Below are positions 19,729 to 30,054 of a stretch of DNA of 64,000 nt, piece by piece. Under the pieces are notes generated by a model. That model was not told the DNA's origin and made no database searches. It saw nothing but the letters and a program-made list of their open reading frames with translations. The position numbers and the translations under genes were made by a program. Numbering within the stretch: position 1 is the stretch's first letter; each line of letters starts with the position of its first letter. This DNA comes from Castellaniella sp. MT123. GTDB taxonomy: Bacteria; Pseudomonadota; Gammaproteobacteria; Burkholderiales; Burkholderiaceae_B. The stretch covers positions 2,170,001 to 2,234,000 of the forward strand of contig NZ_CP154879.1 in NCBI RefSeq assembly GCF_039614765.1. Reading direction: 5' to 3'.

Positions 19729-19753
19729 GGTTTTCCCTAACATACGGAAAACC
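19729..19753. repeat. Inverted repeat upstream of the first chemoreceptor gene
   Basis: A perfect 8-bp inverted repeat, GGTTTTCC-CTAACATAC-GGAAAACC, lies 36 bases before the methyl-accepting chemotaxis gene and 54 bases after the galE stop. It could be an operator or part of a transcript end. No sigma-28 type promoter was seen. Confidence 0.4.
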
Positions 19754-19789
19754 TGAAAACTCGTTCAGGCACCCTGCACGCCACATCAC

Positions 19790-21532
19790 ATGAAAAATCT
19801 CAAGATCAGCACACGGCTTGCCGCAGCTTTTGCATTTCTATTGCTTCTCGCCCTGATTCTGGCCTCGATCGGCATCTGGAATGCCCGCAGCACCCAGTCC
19901 ATCGCAAAAGAAATCGGCCTACGCGGCGAAGCCAATCAACTGATAACCGAATGGAGCCATTCCGTCGAAGTGCGTGCGAACCAAGTCATGGCCTATGCAC
20001 TGATCTCCGACCCGGAGATGATCGGCTACTTCAAGCAAGAGATCGACAAAGCCACGCAGACGATCGAAAGCGACACCCAGAAGGGTCAGGCTCTGTTCAC
20101 CGCACCGGAATCCAAGCGTCTGTTTACCGAGATCCTGAATCAGCGCACGCAGTACCTGCAGATCATGAACCGAGTCTTCAAGGCGCTGGACAGCTATCAA
20201 TCCGTGCTGGCAAACGAGCTCGTCCGCGACCAGCTTCCGGCCGCCAACAAGAGTTACATCGCCAGCCTGGATGCGCTACGCCAGTATCAGCAGAACATGG
20301 TCAACCAGGCGCAAGATCATTCCGCCAGCCAGGCTCGGACCAGCGAGAACCTGCTGATCCTGGCCACCGTCCTGGCGTTCATCCTGGGGCCCCTGTTTGC
20401 ATGGCGTGTCATGCGGGCCATCACACGACCGCTGGCCGATGCGGTATCCCTCGCCGAGGGTATCGCCCATAACGACCTCAGCCACCGGGTCCAGACCGAA
20501 TCCACCAATGAAATCGGCCAGCTGCTGCACGCCCTGGGGCGCATGACGCAGAACCTGCGCGGCACCGTGGGCGAAGTCCGCAGCGGTGCCGATTCCATCG
20601 CCTCGGCCGCCAACCAGATCTCCGCCGGCAACCTGGATCTGTCCTCGCGCACCGAACAGCAGGCCAGCTCCCTGGCCGAAACCGCCGCCACAATGGAACA
20701 GATCACCGCCACTGTGCGCCAGAACGCCGACAATGCCCACCAGGCCAACACCCTGGCGGCAACCGCTGCCCAGACCGCATCCGATGGCGGAGCGCTGGTC
20801 GCCGAACTGGTGGGCACAATGGGTGAGATCGACAGCAAATCCCAACAGGTGTCCGACATCATCGGCGTGATTGATTCCATCGCCTTCCAGACCAACATCC
20901 TGGCCCTGAACGCCGCCGTCGAGGCCGCCCGCGCCGGCGAACAAGGCCGCGGTTTCGCCGTGGTCGCCGCCGAAGTCCGCGCTCTGGCGCAGCGATCCGC
21001 GGGGGCTGCGAAGGAAATCAAGGCGTTGATCGACACGTCCGTCGCAGCCACCACCAAGGGCAACGAGCAGGCCGCCCATGCCGGCGCCACCATGCAGCAG
21101 ATCGTGGACAGCATCAACCGCGTCACCGACATCATGGGCGAGATCAGCGCCGCCAGCCGGGAACAAACCACGGGCATCGAGGAAATCAATTCCGCAATCA
21201 CCCAGATGGACGACGTCACCCGCCAGAACGCCAGCCTGGTGGAAGAATCCGCAGCTGCTGCCACCAGTCTGCAGGAACAGGCCGGCACCCTGGCGCAACT
21301 GGTCGCCATCTTCAACCTGGGCGCCGACGCGGCTTCCGCCTCCCCGGCAGGCAGCCGAACCGCCTCGCAGCCGCCCCGTCTGCCGGCCGCGCCGGAAAAG
21401 GTCGTCAGCCCGGCTCCGCAACGTCCGCGCCCTGCGGCCGCGGCAGCCCGCCCCAGTGCCAAACCGGCCTTGCGGGCCCCCAATCGGCCGGCCCCCGTCA
21501 CCGCCGACACGGAGGAATGGGCCGAGTTCTAA
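19790..21532 (+). CDS. Methyl-accepting chemotaxis protein (first of a tandem pair)
   Basis: This 580-residue transmembrane chemoreceptor has a first membrane helix (about 10-30), a helical periplasmic region of about 155 residues resembling a four-helix-bundle sensor, and a second helix near 190-210. A HAMP domain and the signalling domain with the hairpin tip ([20 protein letters not shown]) follow. The C-terminal tail is proline/alanine-rich and ends in EWAEF, an xWxxF pentapeptide of the kind that tethers CheR and CheB. The ligand is unknown. It is a close paralogue of the gene that follows. Confidence 0.94.
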   Translation: MKNLKISTRLAAAFAFLLLLALILASIGIWNARSTQSIAKEIGLRGEANQLITEWSHSVEVRANQVMAYALISDPEMIGYFKQEIDKATQTIESDTQKGQALFTAPESKRLFTEILNQRTQYLQIMNRVFKALDSYQSVLANELVRDQLPAANKSYIASLDALRQYQQNMVNQAQDHSASQARTSENLLILATVLAFILGPLFAWRVMRAITRPLADAVSLAEGIAHNDLSHRVQTESTNEIGQLLHALGRMTQNLRGTVGEVRSGADSIASAANQISAGNLDLSSRTEQQASSLAETAATMEQITATVRQNADNAHQANTLAATAAQTASDGGALVAELVGTMGEIDSKSQQVSDIIGVIDSIAFQTNILALNAAVEAARAGEQGRGFAVVAAEVRALAQRSAGAAKEIKALIDTSVAATTKGNEQAAHAGATMQQIVDSINRVTDIMGEISAASREQTTGIEEINSAITQMDDVTRQNASLVEESAAAATSLQEQAGTLAQLVAIFNLGADAASASPAGSRTASQPPRLPAAPEKVVSPAPQRPRPAAAAARPSAKPALRAPNRPAPVTADTEEWAEF

Positions 21533-21565
21533 GCCCGGCCGGCCCGCCTCTCGCGGACCGTTTTC

Positions 21566-21598
21566 AGGATGAAAAGGGGCCCGAGACGGCCCCTGTTG
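21566..21598 (+). terminator. Hairpin between the two chemoreceptor genes
   Basis: The repeat AGGGGCC-CGAGAC-GGCCCCT is followed by a short, weak T-rich stretch (GTTGTG). It suggests that the two chemoreceptor genes are separate transcripts. Confidence 0.5.
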
Positions 21599-21711
21599 TG
21601 CCATTTGGATCTGGATACACTTCGTACAATCCAGAGAAACGATAGTCCGGTCCGCACCGGGATGGCTGCCCGCGCGGTTCCGACACTTTTCTCCCACTGT
21701 CCGAGGAATCC

Positions 21712-23514
21712 ATGCGTAACCTGAAAATCGGCACCCGGCTGGCGCTGGGTTTTGGTCTCATCATCATCCTGCTGCTGATCATGTCGGGCATCGGCGCCTG
21801 GCGCATGCAGGCCACGGAACAGGGCAGCGCCGATCTGGTCCATCGCCAGTCGAGCAACTCTCTCATCCTGCGCTGGGCCCGCCAAGTCGAGGTCAACGCC
21901 AACCAGGCTCTGGCGGCAGCCAACCTGACCAATCCCGACGTACTGAACGTCTTCAAGAAAGGCATGGAAGCCTCGGATCAGCGGTCCGACGAACTCCGCG
22001 TCCAGATCGAAAAGCAGCTGCAGCAGGCGAATGCCATCGCCCAATTCAAGCAGGCCCTGCAGGTGCGCGACACCTATCGCACTGGCCGCGCCCAGGCATT
22101 CAAGGACCTGGACAACGGCGACTACGCCAAGGCCGATACCTTCTTCAACCAGGAAATGCCGAAGATCACGGCGCAATACATCACGGAAATCGACAAGCTC
22201 TCCAAGATGCAAAGCGACTCGGTCGAGCAGACCGTCCAGGAAGGCGCGCGCTCGAACCAGTTGGGCATGACCCTGCTGGGCATCGCGACCCTGTTGGCGC
22301 TGATCCTGGGCCCCCTGTTCGCCTGGCGCGTGACGCGCTCGGTCACCCACCCGCTGCGCGCCGCTGTGGGCCTGGCCGAAGCCGTCGCCCGCCGTGACCT
22401 CAGTCACGACATCCAGTCGCACACCAAAGACGAAATCGGCCTGCTGCTGCGCGCTCTGGGCGCCATGGCCGGCAACCTGCGCGGCGCGATCGGCGAAGTG
22501 CGCAGCGGCGCCGATTCCATCGCCTCGGCCGCCAGCCAGATCTCCGCCGGCAACCTGGACCTGTCCTCGCGCACCGAACAACAGGCCAGTTCGCTCGCGC
22601 AGACCGCCGCCACGATGGAACAGATCACCGCCACCGTGCGCCAAAACGCCGACAACACCCAGCAGGCCAATACCCTGGCCGCCGCCGCCGCGAAAACCGC
22701 CACCGACGGCGGTACCCTGGTGGGACAGCTGGTGGGCACCATGAGCGAGATCAACGGCAAGTCCCAACAGGTGGCCGACATCATCGGCGTGATCGATTCC
22801 ATCGCCTTCCAGACCAACATCCTGGCCCTGAACGCCGCCGTCGAGGCCGCCCGCGCCGGCGAACAAGGCCGCGGTTTCGCCGTGGTCGCCTCCGAGGTGC
22901 GCGCCCTGGCGCAACGATCCGCTGGGGCCGCGAAGGAAATCAAGGCGCTCATCGACGCCTCGGTCCAGTCCACCGCCAAGGGCAACGAACAGGCCGCCCA
23001 TGCCGGCGCCACCATGCAGCAGATCGTGGACAGCATCAACCGCGTCACCGACATCATGGGCGAGATCAACGCGGCCAACCGCGAACAGACCACCGGCATC
23101 GAGGAAATCAATTCCGCGATCACCCAGATGGACGATGTCACGCGCCAGAACGCCAGCCTGGTGGAAGAATCCTCCGCCGCCGCCACCAGCCTGCAGAACC
23201 AGGCCGACACACTCGCCCAGCTGGTCACCACCTTCAACCTGGGCACCGATGCGTCAGCCGCCGGTTCGTCCGCCAACGCAGACGCCCGCCGCGCATCCAT
23301 GGCTGGCGAGCCCGCATCCGCCAACGGTCGTACTGCCCAGCAGGCGCCACGCCTGCCCGCAGCCCCCGAAAAGGTCGTCAGCCCGGTGCCACAGCGGCCG
23401 CGTCGCGAACCGAAGCCGGCGGAACCGGCCGCGGCGGCCACCCGTCCCGCATTGCGGGCCCCCGGGAAGCCGGCACCCGCGACCGCCGACACCGAGGAAT
23501 GGGCTGAATTCTAA
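21712..23514 (+). CDS. Methyl-accepting chemotaxis protein (second of a tandem pair)
   Basis: The 600-residue chemoreceptor has the same plan as its neighbour: a membrane helix at about 10-30, a helical periplasmic sensor (different in sequence), a second helix, HAMP, a signalling domain with an identical hairpin tip, and an alanine/proline linker ending in EWAEF. The signalling halves of the two genes are nearly identical at the DNA level, whereas the sensors have diverged. This points to duplication with continuing homogenisation. The start has GAGGA upstream. Confidence 0.94.
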   Translation: MRNLKIGTRLALGFGLIIILLLIMSGIGAWRMQATEQGSADLVHRQSSNSLILRWARQVEVNANQALAAANLTNPDVLNVFKKGMEASDQRSDELRVQIEKQLQQANAIAQFKQALQVRDTYRTGRAQAFKDLDNGDYAKADTFFNQEMPKITAQYITEIDKLSKMQSDSVEQTVQEGARSNQLGMTLLGIATLLALILGPLFAWRVTRSVTHPLRAAVGLAEAVARRDLSHDIQSHTKDEIGLLLRALGAMAGNLRGAIGEVRSGADSIASAASQISAGNLDLSSRTEQQASSLAQTAATMEQITATVRQNADNTQQANTLAAAAAKTATDGGTLVGQLVGTMSEINGKSQQVADIIGVIDSIAFQTNILALNAAVEAARAGEQGRGFAVVASEVRALAQRSAGAAKEIKALIDASVQSTAKGNEQAAHAGATMQQIVDSINRVTDIMGEINAANREQTTGIEEINSAITQMDDVTRQNASLVEESSAAATSLQNQADTLAQLVTTFNLGTDASAAGSSANADARRASMAGEPASANGRTAQQAPRLPAAPEKVVSPVPQRPRREPKPAEPAAAATRPALRAPGKPAPATADTEEWAEF

Positions 23515-23526
23515 GTCCCCATCCCC

Positions 23527-23556
23527 AAAGCCCCGTTCCCCGGAACGGGGCTTTTT
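23527..23556 (+). terminator. Intrinsic terminator after the second chemoreceptor gene
   Basis: A 13-bp stem (AAAGCCCCGTTCC paired with GGAACGGGGCTTT) is followed by TT. It is a classical Rho-independent terminator and ends the chemoreceptor unit. Confidence 0.88.
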
Positions 23557-23690
23557 CAATACAATTCCCCAGTCACACGCCATCCCGGACAATCGCGGGC
23601 ACGCTGTTCGCCAACCCGCGCCACGCCCCACGATCCGCAACGCGGCCGAGATTGGCTGAACACCGAATCCAACACACCAGGAGACCCACC

Positions 23691-24836
23691 GTGCACACAC
23701 GAGCCCTGGCAGCCACACTGGTTGCCCTGCTGACCCTTCCCCTGACCAGCCTGGCTCAGGTCAGGATCGGCGTGGTGGCGTCGGCAACCGGCCCGACCGC
23801 CCTGGTCGGCATCCCCCAGAAGAACACCGTGCCGCTATTGCCCAAGCAGGCCGGGGATCTGAAGATCGAATACATCAGTCTGGACGACGCCAGCGACCCC
23901 ACCCAGACGGTCACGGCCTTCAAGAAACTGATTTCCGAAGATCACGTCGATGCCATCATCGGACCGACCGGGTCGCCCAATTCCATGAGCGTGCTGCAGT
24001 TCGCCGCCGAGTCCGGCACGCCCATGCTCGCGCCGGTGGGCGCGGCCTCGGTCGTGCTGCCGATGACGGAACAGAAACAATGGGCTTTCAAGACCACCCA
24101 GAACACGGACATCATCGCCCAGGCCCTGGTACGCGACATGGTCAAACGCGGCATCCACACGGTCGGCTTCATCGGCTTCGCCGATGCCTACGGGGATGAC
24201 TGGTACCAGGTCTTCAGCAAACTCGCCCAGGCAAACGGCCTGAAAATGACAGTGGCCGAACGCTATCAGCGCACCGACAGCTCTGTCACCGGCCAGGCCT
24301 TGAAACTGCTGGCCGCCAAGCCTGACGCCGTCCTGGTGGCCGGCACCGGAGGCGCCGCCGCCCTGCCCCAGATCACGCTGGTACAGCAGGGCTACCGGGG
24401 GCAGTTCTATCAGACCCATGGGGCCGCCCTGCCCGCCTTCCTGAAACTGGGCGGCAAAGCGGTGGATGGCACCATCCTGGCGGCCAGCCTGATGCTTGTG
24501 CTGCCCGAGGTCCCCGACAGCAATCCATCCAAGCCCATCGCGCAGGACTATATCCAGCGCTATCAGGCCATGTACGGCGAGCGCCCGGCCACCTTCGGCG
24601 CCAACGTCTACGATGCCGGCCTGCTGCTGCGGCACGCCATCCCCATCGCGGCAAAAACCGCGCAACCGGGCACGCCGGCCTTCCGCAAAGCGCTGCGCGA
24701 CGCCCTGGAACAGACCCATGAACTGGTCGCCACCCAAGGCGTCTACAACATGAGTCCGGCCGACCACAGCGGTTTCGATCAGCGCGGCCGCGAACTCATC
24801 ACCGTCAAGAACGGCGCCTGGACGCTGCTGAAATAA
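23691..24836 (+). CDS. Branched-chain amino acid-type ABC substrate-binding protein (orphan)
   Basis: The 381-residue LivK-like periplasmic binding protein starts at a GTG with AGGAG seven bases upstream. The signal peptide MHTRALAATLVALLTLPLTSLAQ follows directly; the open frame extends further upstream to a TTG without a ribosome site. The mature protein shows the type I periplasmic fold: IGVVASATGPTALVGIPQKN, VDAIIGPTGSPNSMSVLQFA and TVGFIGFADAYGDDW. No permease or ATPase genes adjoin it. It may serve a transporter encoded elsewhere, or feed a ligand to the neighbouring chemoreceptor. The ligand is unknown. Confidence 0.88.
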   Translation: MHTRALAATLVALLTLPLTSLAQVRIGVVASATGPTALVGIPQKNTVPLLPKQAGDLKIEYISLDDASDPTQTVTAFKKLISEDHVDAIIGPTGSPNSMSVLQFAAESGTPMLAPVGAASVVLPMTEQKQWAFKTTQNTDIIAQALVRDMVKRGIHTVGFIGFADAYGDDWYQVFSKLAQANGLKMTVAERYQRTDSSVTGQALKLLAAKPDAVLVAGTGGAAALPQITLVQQGYRGQFYQTHGAALPAFLKLGGKAVDGTILAASLMLVLPEVPDSNPSKPIAQDYIQRYQAMYGERPATFGANVYDAGLLLRHAIPIAAKTAQPGTPAFRKALRDALEQTHELVATQGVYNMSPADHSGFDQRGRELITVKNGAWTLLK

Positions 24837-24837
24837 A

Positions 24838-25689
24838 TCACCCCGGCTGGGCGGCCAGTTTCTTCTTCAGGGCGTCCAGCGGCAGGGCGCCGTTCACCCG
24901 GGTGCCGTCGGCGAAGAACAGCGCCGGCGTACCCTGCACATTCAGCTTGCGCCCCAGTGCCAGGTTATCCTGGATCGGGGTCTGGCAGTCGGCGGTGGGC
25001 GGCAGCTCACCCTTCAGCATCCAGGCCTGCCAGGCCTTGGCGGGATCTGCCGCACACCAGATGTCGCGCGACTTGGTCGTCGAATCCGGCGCCAGAATCG
25101 GAAACAGGAAGGTATAGACCGTCACGTTGTCCACATCTTCCAGCGTGCGATCCAGCTGCTTGCAGTAGCCGCAATTGGGGTCCTCGAACACCGCCACCTT
25201 GCGCGCGCCCGTGCCCTTGACCTGGCGGATCGCATGATCCAGCGGCAGGCTGTCGAACGCCACTTGCTGCAGGACCTCCAGCCGCTCGGCCGTCAGGTCG
25301 CGGCGGGCCTTGGCATCGATCAGAGAACCTTGCAGGACATAATCCACCTGGGCATCGGTATACAGCAGGTCCATCCCCACCTGGACCTCGTAGATCCCTG
25401 TCATGGGTGTGATCCGGATGGCATCCACATGGATGCCCGGAAAGCGTTGCTGGAACGCCTTTGTGATGGCCTGCGCCTGTTCCGGCGCCGCCGTGGACAG
25501 CACGGTACCCGCCGAACCGGTCACCGCTGCGGGCGTTTTGGCGGGGGTCAGGGTGGAAGTGGATGGCACCGCGGCCGATGCGGCCGGACTGGCCGGCTGG
25601 GTGCTCAGTACCCGGTCTTGCGCCGGCTGGGCTAACGCGGACAAGCTGCTGCTCAGCAACACGGCAGCCAGCCCCAGGGAATATTTCAT
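24838..25689 (-). CDS. dsbC: Thiol:disulfide interchange protein DsbC
   Basis: The 283-residue periplasmic disulfide isomerase has a signal peptide (MKYSLGLAAVLLSSSLSALAQ) and an unusually long alanine/threonine/proline-rich linker (about 22-65) before the DsbC N-terminal dimerisation domain. The thioredoxin domain has the CGYC active site (FEDPNCGYCKQL), the DsbC-type second cysteine pair and the cis-proline in VQGTPALFF. It corrects wrong disulfides, kept reduced by DsbD. It lies downstream of the UbiH-like gene. Confidence 0.92.
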   Translation of the reverse strand: MKYSLGLAAVLLSSSLSALAQPAQDRVLSTQPASPAASAAVPSTSTLTPAKTPAAVTGSAGTVLSTAAPEQAQAITKAFQQRFPGIHVDAIRITPMTGIYEVQVGMDLLYTDAQVDYVLQGSLIDAKARRDLTAERLEVLQQVAFDSLPLDHAIRQVKGTGARKVAVFEDPNCGYCKQLDRTLEDVDNVTVYTFLFPILAPDSTTKSRDIWCAADPAKAWQAWMLKGELPPTADCQTPIQDNLALGRKLNVQGTPALFFADGTRVNGALPLDALKKKLAAQPG

Positions 25690-25832
25690 GTGAACCTCAG
25701 AAAAAACCGAGGCAACCCGGGATTTATCCCCGGATTGCCATATAACAAGAGGCAATTTTGTCCGACATCGAGGGATCCGGTCAAGAAAACCTGACTGACG
25801 GTATCGATCGGTACCGACGTGTCAATGCGGCA

Positions 25833-27020
25833 TCAGTTGTCGCCCGCCGCCGCCCGGATCAGCTGACGCTTCAGGAACGGCAGGCGATCCGCCACCTGCA
25901 TGCCCTGATTGCGCGCCCAGGCCAGCGGCGCGCACTGCGCGCCAAACAGCCGGTGCAGCCCGTGGGTCACCAGCCCCATGGCCAGGACGGGCTCGGCGCG
26001 CCGGCGCCGATAGCGCGCCAGCACCCGCGCATCACCCGGTCCGTGGTGGGGTTCGCGCGCCCCCAGGATCTGTATCAGATCCTGGACATCGCCCAGTCCC
26101 AGGTTCAGCCCCTGCCCCGCCAGCGGATGCACCCGATGGGCCGCATCGCCCACCAGCGCCACACCCGGCGCAACCATCGCGCTGCGTTCCAGCGTCAGCG
26201 GGAACCCCTGCGGACGGGTCCGCAAGCGCAGCCGCCCCAGACGCGCCCCGGTGATGGACAGGGCGTGCGATGCCAGATACGCCTGCTGGGCGTCGGCGTC
26301 CATGGCCAGCCATTCGCGCGCGCGATCCTCGGGCATGGACCACACCAGCGACGCCTGCGGGCCATCCGCCGTATCCGGCATGGGCAGCAGGGCAAAAACG
26401 CTATCGCCGGTAAACCACTGACAGGCGCGATTCTGATGCGGCCATTCGATGTCCAGATGCGCCACGACCCCCATGTCGCCGTAAGGCGTGTAATCGTGGC
26501 GGATGCCGGCAGCCACCCGCACCGGCGAGCGGGCGCCATCGGCCCCCACCAGCAGCGCGGGATGGAACCGCTGACCCTGGGCGGTCGTGACCCGGACACC
26601 GTGGGCGGAAGATTCCAGCGACACGAACTGATCCTCGTGCCAGGCAATGCCCATGACCTGCACCGCCTGCTGCAAAGCGCGTTCGATCTCACCGGATTCG
26701 ACGATCCAGGCCAGGGTTTCACGCGCGTCCTGCCAGGCGGAAAGGTCCAGGAGGCCATCGGCATCGCCGTGGATTTCCATGGCCTCGACCGGCGTGATGC
26801 GGCGCGCATCCATCAGGCGCCAGGCGCCCAGGCGGTCCAGCAGTGAATGGCTGGCCCCGGAAATCGCGTACACGCGGGGATGATAATCATCCGCCACACG
26901 CACCGGCGGTATCCGGCGCGGCCCCAGCAGCGCGACCGACAGCCCCGCTCGGGACAGCCCCAGGGCGCAAGCCAGACCGGCGATGCCGGTGCCGCAAACG
27001 AGTACGGATTCCTGTTTCAT
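25833..27020 (-). CDS. UbiH/UbiI/UbiF-family FAD-dependent hydroxylase
   Basis: The 395-residue flavoprotein monooxygenase has the GxGxxG motif at the N-terminus (VLVCGTGIAGLACALGLSRAG), a DG motif (LLVGADGARSPVR) and the UbiH-family block VALVGDAAHRVHPLAGQGLNLGLGDV. Members hydroxylate the ubiquinone ring at C1, C5 or C6. Which position cannot be decided from sequence alone. It is transcribed toward dsbC. Confidence 0.88.
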   Translation of the reverse strand: MKQESVLVCGTGIAGLACALGLSRAGLSVALLGPRRIPPVRVADDYHPRVYAISGASHSLLDRLGAWRLMDARRITPVEAMEIHGDADGLLDLSAWQDARETLAWIVESGEIERALQQAVQVMGIAWHEDQFVSLESSAHGVRVTTAQGQRFHPALLVGADGARSPVRVAAGIRHDYTPYGDMGVVAHLDIEWPHQNRACQWFTGDSVFALLPMPDTADGPQASLVWSMPEDRAREWLAMDADAQQAYLASHALSITGARLGRLRLRTRPQGFPLTLERSAMVAPGVALVGDAAHRVHPLAGQGLNLGLGDVQDLIQILGAREPHHGPGDARVLARYRRRRAEPVLAMGLVTHGLHRLFGAQCAPLAWARNQGMQVADRLPFLKRQLIRAAAGDN

Positions 27021-27095
27021 GATTCGATCATCCTACACCGTCCGCCCCGCCGCGCACTTGCGATGAGGCAAGCCCTGCCGATTTCCCGGGCGCGC

Positions 27096-28367
27096 TCAAC
27101 GCGCGCTGGGGGCGCCTGCCTGGGCCGGCCAGAGCAGCCACATGCGCCCCGTCTGTTTCATGCGCCCCGCAGCGGCGCCGGCCTGATCGCCCGTGCCCCA
27201 GTAAAAGTCGGCCCGCGCCGCGCCGCGGATCGCGGTTCCCGTATCCTGGGCGAACACCAGCCGCTGCAAGGGGCCTGCGCCCCCGGGCTGCTGGGTATCC
27301 AGCCAGAGCGGCGTGCCCAGGGGCACGAACCCCGGGTCCACGGCCACCGACCGTTGCGCCATCAGCGCGACGCCATAGCCGCCGCGCGGCCCCAGTTCGG
27401 GATCGACGATGGCCTCCTCGCGGAAGAACACCATCGCGGGATTGACGTTGAGCAGCTGCGGGACCCGATCCGGATGCGCACGCGCCCATTGTTTGATGTT
27501 CTGCATCGACGCCTGGGCGAGCGGCATCTCGCCCTGGCGCGCCAGCCACTGGCCGACTGACACGTAGGGCTGTCCATTATGATCGGCATACGCCAGGCGC
27601 ACCATAGAGCCGTCGGGCAGCACAGCCCGACCCGACCCCTGAATCTGCAGGAAGAAGACTTCGACCGGATCATCCGCCCAGACAATGACGGGCGGCTGAC
27701 GGGCCGGATCCGTCGCGATCTGGGCGCGCGTATCGTAAGGGACGACCCGGCGCCCCTCGAGCTTGCCGCGAATCCGCTTGCCGGCGAGTTCGGGATAGAC
27801 CGCCCCCAGATCGATGGTCAGCAGGTCGGATGGCGTGGCATACAACGGCCACTGATAGGCGCCCTGGCGTGTGCGCGAGGCGCGGATCAGGGGTTCGTAG
27901 TAGCCGGTGATGGTTCCGGTCGCGGCCCGCCCGCCCTGATCCAGCTGCCAGGGCCGCAGATGGGTCTGCAGGAACGCGCGCACCGGCTCGCCCGATGCCT
28001 GGGGACCCAGGCCCGACTGAACAGCCGCCTGACAGACAGGCTGCCAGGCGCGTGGCGCGGCCCGCGCCGGGGTCGCCAGCGACCCGGACACTGGCCGCAT
28101 CAGCCCCCGACAATCATTGAGCAGACCTTTCCAGACGTGCGCCAGATCATCGCCCTGCCAGCCGGGCAACTGATGCCAGGCGACCGGAGAATAATGCCCC
28201 TGCAAGGGGCGCACCGGCGATTCCGGCAGGGACGACAGGGGCGGGACGACCAGCGGGTGCTCGGCCTGGGCCGCCTCGGATGGACCCTGCCCGGGTTCTT
28301 CCAACGGAACCGTCGAACAGGCGCTCAGGACGGCCAGCAGGGCCGCGGACCACAGAAGCTTTTTCAT
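27096..28367 (-). CDS. mltA: Membrane-bound lytic murein transglycosylase A
   Basis: The 423-residue lipoprotein has a signal with lipobox LSAC (Cys17), placing it in the outer membrane facing the periplasm. It cleaves peptidoglycan glycan strands with formation of 1,6-anhydro-muramic ends. The MltA barrel contains [15 protein letters not shown], and the C-terminal 3D domain contains the catalytic aspartate in [18 protein letters not shown]. The length is slightly above E. coli MltA (365), the difference lying in the N-terminal linker. Divergent from rpe. Confidence 0.94.
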   Translation of the reverse strand: MKKLLWSAALLAVLSACSTVPLEEPGQGPSEAAQAEHPLVVPPLSSLPESPVRPLQGHYSPVAWHQLPGWQGDDLAHVWKGLLNDCRGLMRPVSGSLATPARAAPRAWQPVCQAAVQSGLGPQASGEPVRAFLQTHLRPWQLDQGGRAATGTITGYYEPLIRASRTRQGAYQWPLYATPSDLLTIDLGAVYPELAGKRIRGKLEGRRVVPYDTRAQIATDPARQPPVIVWADDPVEVFFLQIQGSGRAVLPDGSMVRLAYADHNGQPYVSVGQWLARQGEMPLAQASMQNIKQWARAHPDRVPQLLNVNPAMVFFREEAIVDPELGPRGGYGVALMAQRSVAVDPGFVPLGTPLWLDTQQPGGAGPLQRLVFAQDTGTAIRGAARADFYWGTGDQAGAAAGRMKQTGRMWLLWPAQAGAPSAR

Positions 28368-28440
28368 GCAGAAACCGGGTGCACTAAAATGGGCGAAACG
28401 ATCAAACCGCCATCATGACATATCCGGACCCTGTTTCGCC

Positions 28441-29145
28441 ATGACCGAACTGCCCGCCGCCCGCATCGCCCCCAGCCTGTTGTCCGCCGACTTCGCCCGA
28501 CTGGGCGAGGAGGTCGCCGCCGTCGTGGCGGCCGGTGCCGACTGGATCCATTTCGACGTCATGGACAATCATTACGTGCCGAATCTGACCATGGGTCCGA
28601 TGGTCTGCGCGGCGCTACGCCCCCACACAAAGGCGCCCATCGACGTGCATCTGATGGTCGAACCGGTCGATGCGCTGGTCCCGGCTTTCGCCAAGGCCGG
28701 CGCCGACATCATCAGTTTTCACCCCGAAGCCTCGCGCCACGTGGACCGCACGCTGGCCCTGATCCGCGACCACGGCTGCCGCGCCGGCCTGGTCTTCAAT
28801 CCAGCCACGCCGCTGCAATGGATGGACCACGTCATGGACCGTCTGGATCTGGTGTTGCTGATGTCGGTCAACCCGGGCTTCGGGGGTCAGTCGTTCATCC
28901 CCCATACGCTGGACAAACTGCGCCAGGCCCGCGCCGCAATCGACCGCTGGCAGGCACAGGGCGGTCAGCCGATCGCCCTGGAAGTCGACGGCGGGGTGAA
29001 ATCCGACAATATCGCCGACATCCGGGCTGCGGGCGCGGACGCCTTTGTCGCGGGATCGGCCATCTTTGGCCAGCCCGACTACATGCAGGTCATCGCGGAT
29101 CTGCGCCATGGCATTGCCCAGGGCGACGCACGCCGGCGGGCATGA
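28441..29145 (+). CDS. rpe: Ribulose-phosphate 3-epimerase
   Basis: The 234-residue TIM-barrel enzyme interconverts ribulose 5-phosphate and xylulose 5-phosphate. [59 protein letters not shown] and [12 protein letters not shown] are all canonical; the catalytic aspartates and metal-binding histidines are inside these. The ATG at 28441 is the family start; the frame is open upstream but overlaps the divergent mltA leader. It is the first gene of the rpe-gph-trpE series common in Betaproteobacteria. Confidence 0.96.
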   Translation: MTELPAARIAPSLLSADFARLGEEVAAVVAAGADWIHFDVMDNHYVPNLTMGPMVCAALRPHTKAPIDVHLMVEPVDALVPAFAKAGADIISFHPEASRHVDRTLALIRDHGCRAGLVFNPATPLQWMDHVMDRLDLVLLMSVNPGFGGQSFIPHTLDKLRQARAAIDRWQAQGGQPIALEVDGGVKSDNIADIRAAGADAFVAGSAIFGQPDYMQVIADLRHGIAQGDARRRA

Positions 29146-29373
29146 CCCACGCTCATGAAATAGTTGTTTCACGGAGGCCTTCAGACGGTCCAATCGATGC
29201 TGAAAATGGTACGATGCCCAGGGCCAAGCTGGCATCGACGGCACCGCCTCCAGTGTTCATCCAGTTGATCCGCATGCTCAGGTTCAGCATCTGACCAAAC
29301 AGTGCACTGATCACCATTTGATTCACTTTTGGCCGGCTTTTCGCACCCAGCCATCCTGTCTGCCTGCAACACC

Positions 29374-30054
29374 ATGCATTTCTCCGGAATTCTGTTCGAC
29401 CTGGATGGCACCCTGGTGCACACCATCCCGGACCTGGCAAGCGCCACCAACGCCATGCGTTCGGACATGGGCCTGCCCCCCCTCCCCGAAGACCTGATTG
29501 CCACTTTTGTCGGCAAAGGCACTGAACAACTGGTCATGCGGGCACTGAGCCACGTCGATCAGGCACCCAGCATCGAACTGGTCATGCGCGGTATCGCCCG
29601 TTTCCAGGATCACTACCGGTCGCTGAGTGGCCGACACAGCCAGGTGTATCCGGGCGTGATCGCCGGGCTGCAGGCCTTCCGCAGCCAGGGTGTCAAACTG
29701 GCGGTCGTCACCAACAAAGGAACGGAGTTCACGGGCCCGCTGCTGCGCCAGATGGGCCTGGACAAGTATTTCGACGCCGTGGTGTGCGGGGACACCTGCG
29801 AACGCAAGAAGCCCGACCCGCTGCCGCTGTTCCACGCCTGCGACCTGCTTGGCGTCCTGCCCAGCCGGGCCCTGTTCATCGGCGATTCGATCAACGACGC
29901 GCTGGCGGCGCGGGCTGCCGGGATCCAGGTGCTGGCCCTGCCCTACGGCTACAACGAAGGCCAGCCCGTGCAGAGCCTGCCGGTGGATGCTATAGTGGGA
30001 TCCCTCATTGAAGCAGCCCAATGGGCTGCCGACCAGACACCACAACCCGCATGA
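29374..30054 (+). CDS. gph: Phosphoglycolate phosphatase
   Basis: The 226-residue HAD hydrolase shows motif I in FDLDGTLVHTIPDL (nucleophile and general acid aspartates), motif II in VVTNKGTEF, and motifs III/IV in KKPDPLPLF and FIGDSINDALAARAAG. It removes 2-phosphoglycolate formed by DNA repair or oxygenation side reactions. The gene sits directly before trpE, as in many Burkholderiales. Its TGA overlaps the ATG of the trp leader peptide, so ribosomes finishing gph could start the leader. Confidence 0.93.
   Translation: MHFSGILFDLDGTLVHTIPDLASATNAMRSDMGLPPLPEDLIATFVGKGTEQLVMRALSHVDQAPSIELVMRGIARFQDHYRSLSGRHSQVYPGVIAGLQAFRSQGVKLAVVTNKGTEFTGPLLRQMGLDKYFDAVVCGDTCERKKPDPLPLFHACDLLGVLPSRALFIGDSINDALAARAAGIQVLALPYGYNEGQPVQSLPVDAIVGSLIEAAQWAADQTPQPA

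Noticed and set aside
20276-21697. A long antisense open frame over the first chemoreceptor gene (with a similar one at 21529-23001)
   Set aside because: Both mirror the repetitive alanine-rich signalling domains; translations are glycine/aspartate-rich without any family features.
29146-29373. A small gene between rpe and gph
   Set aside because: Open frames here are short, lack ribosome sites and run into neighbouring genes; nothing recognisable is encoded.
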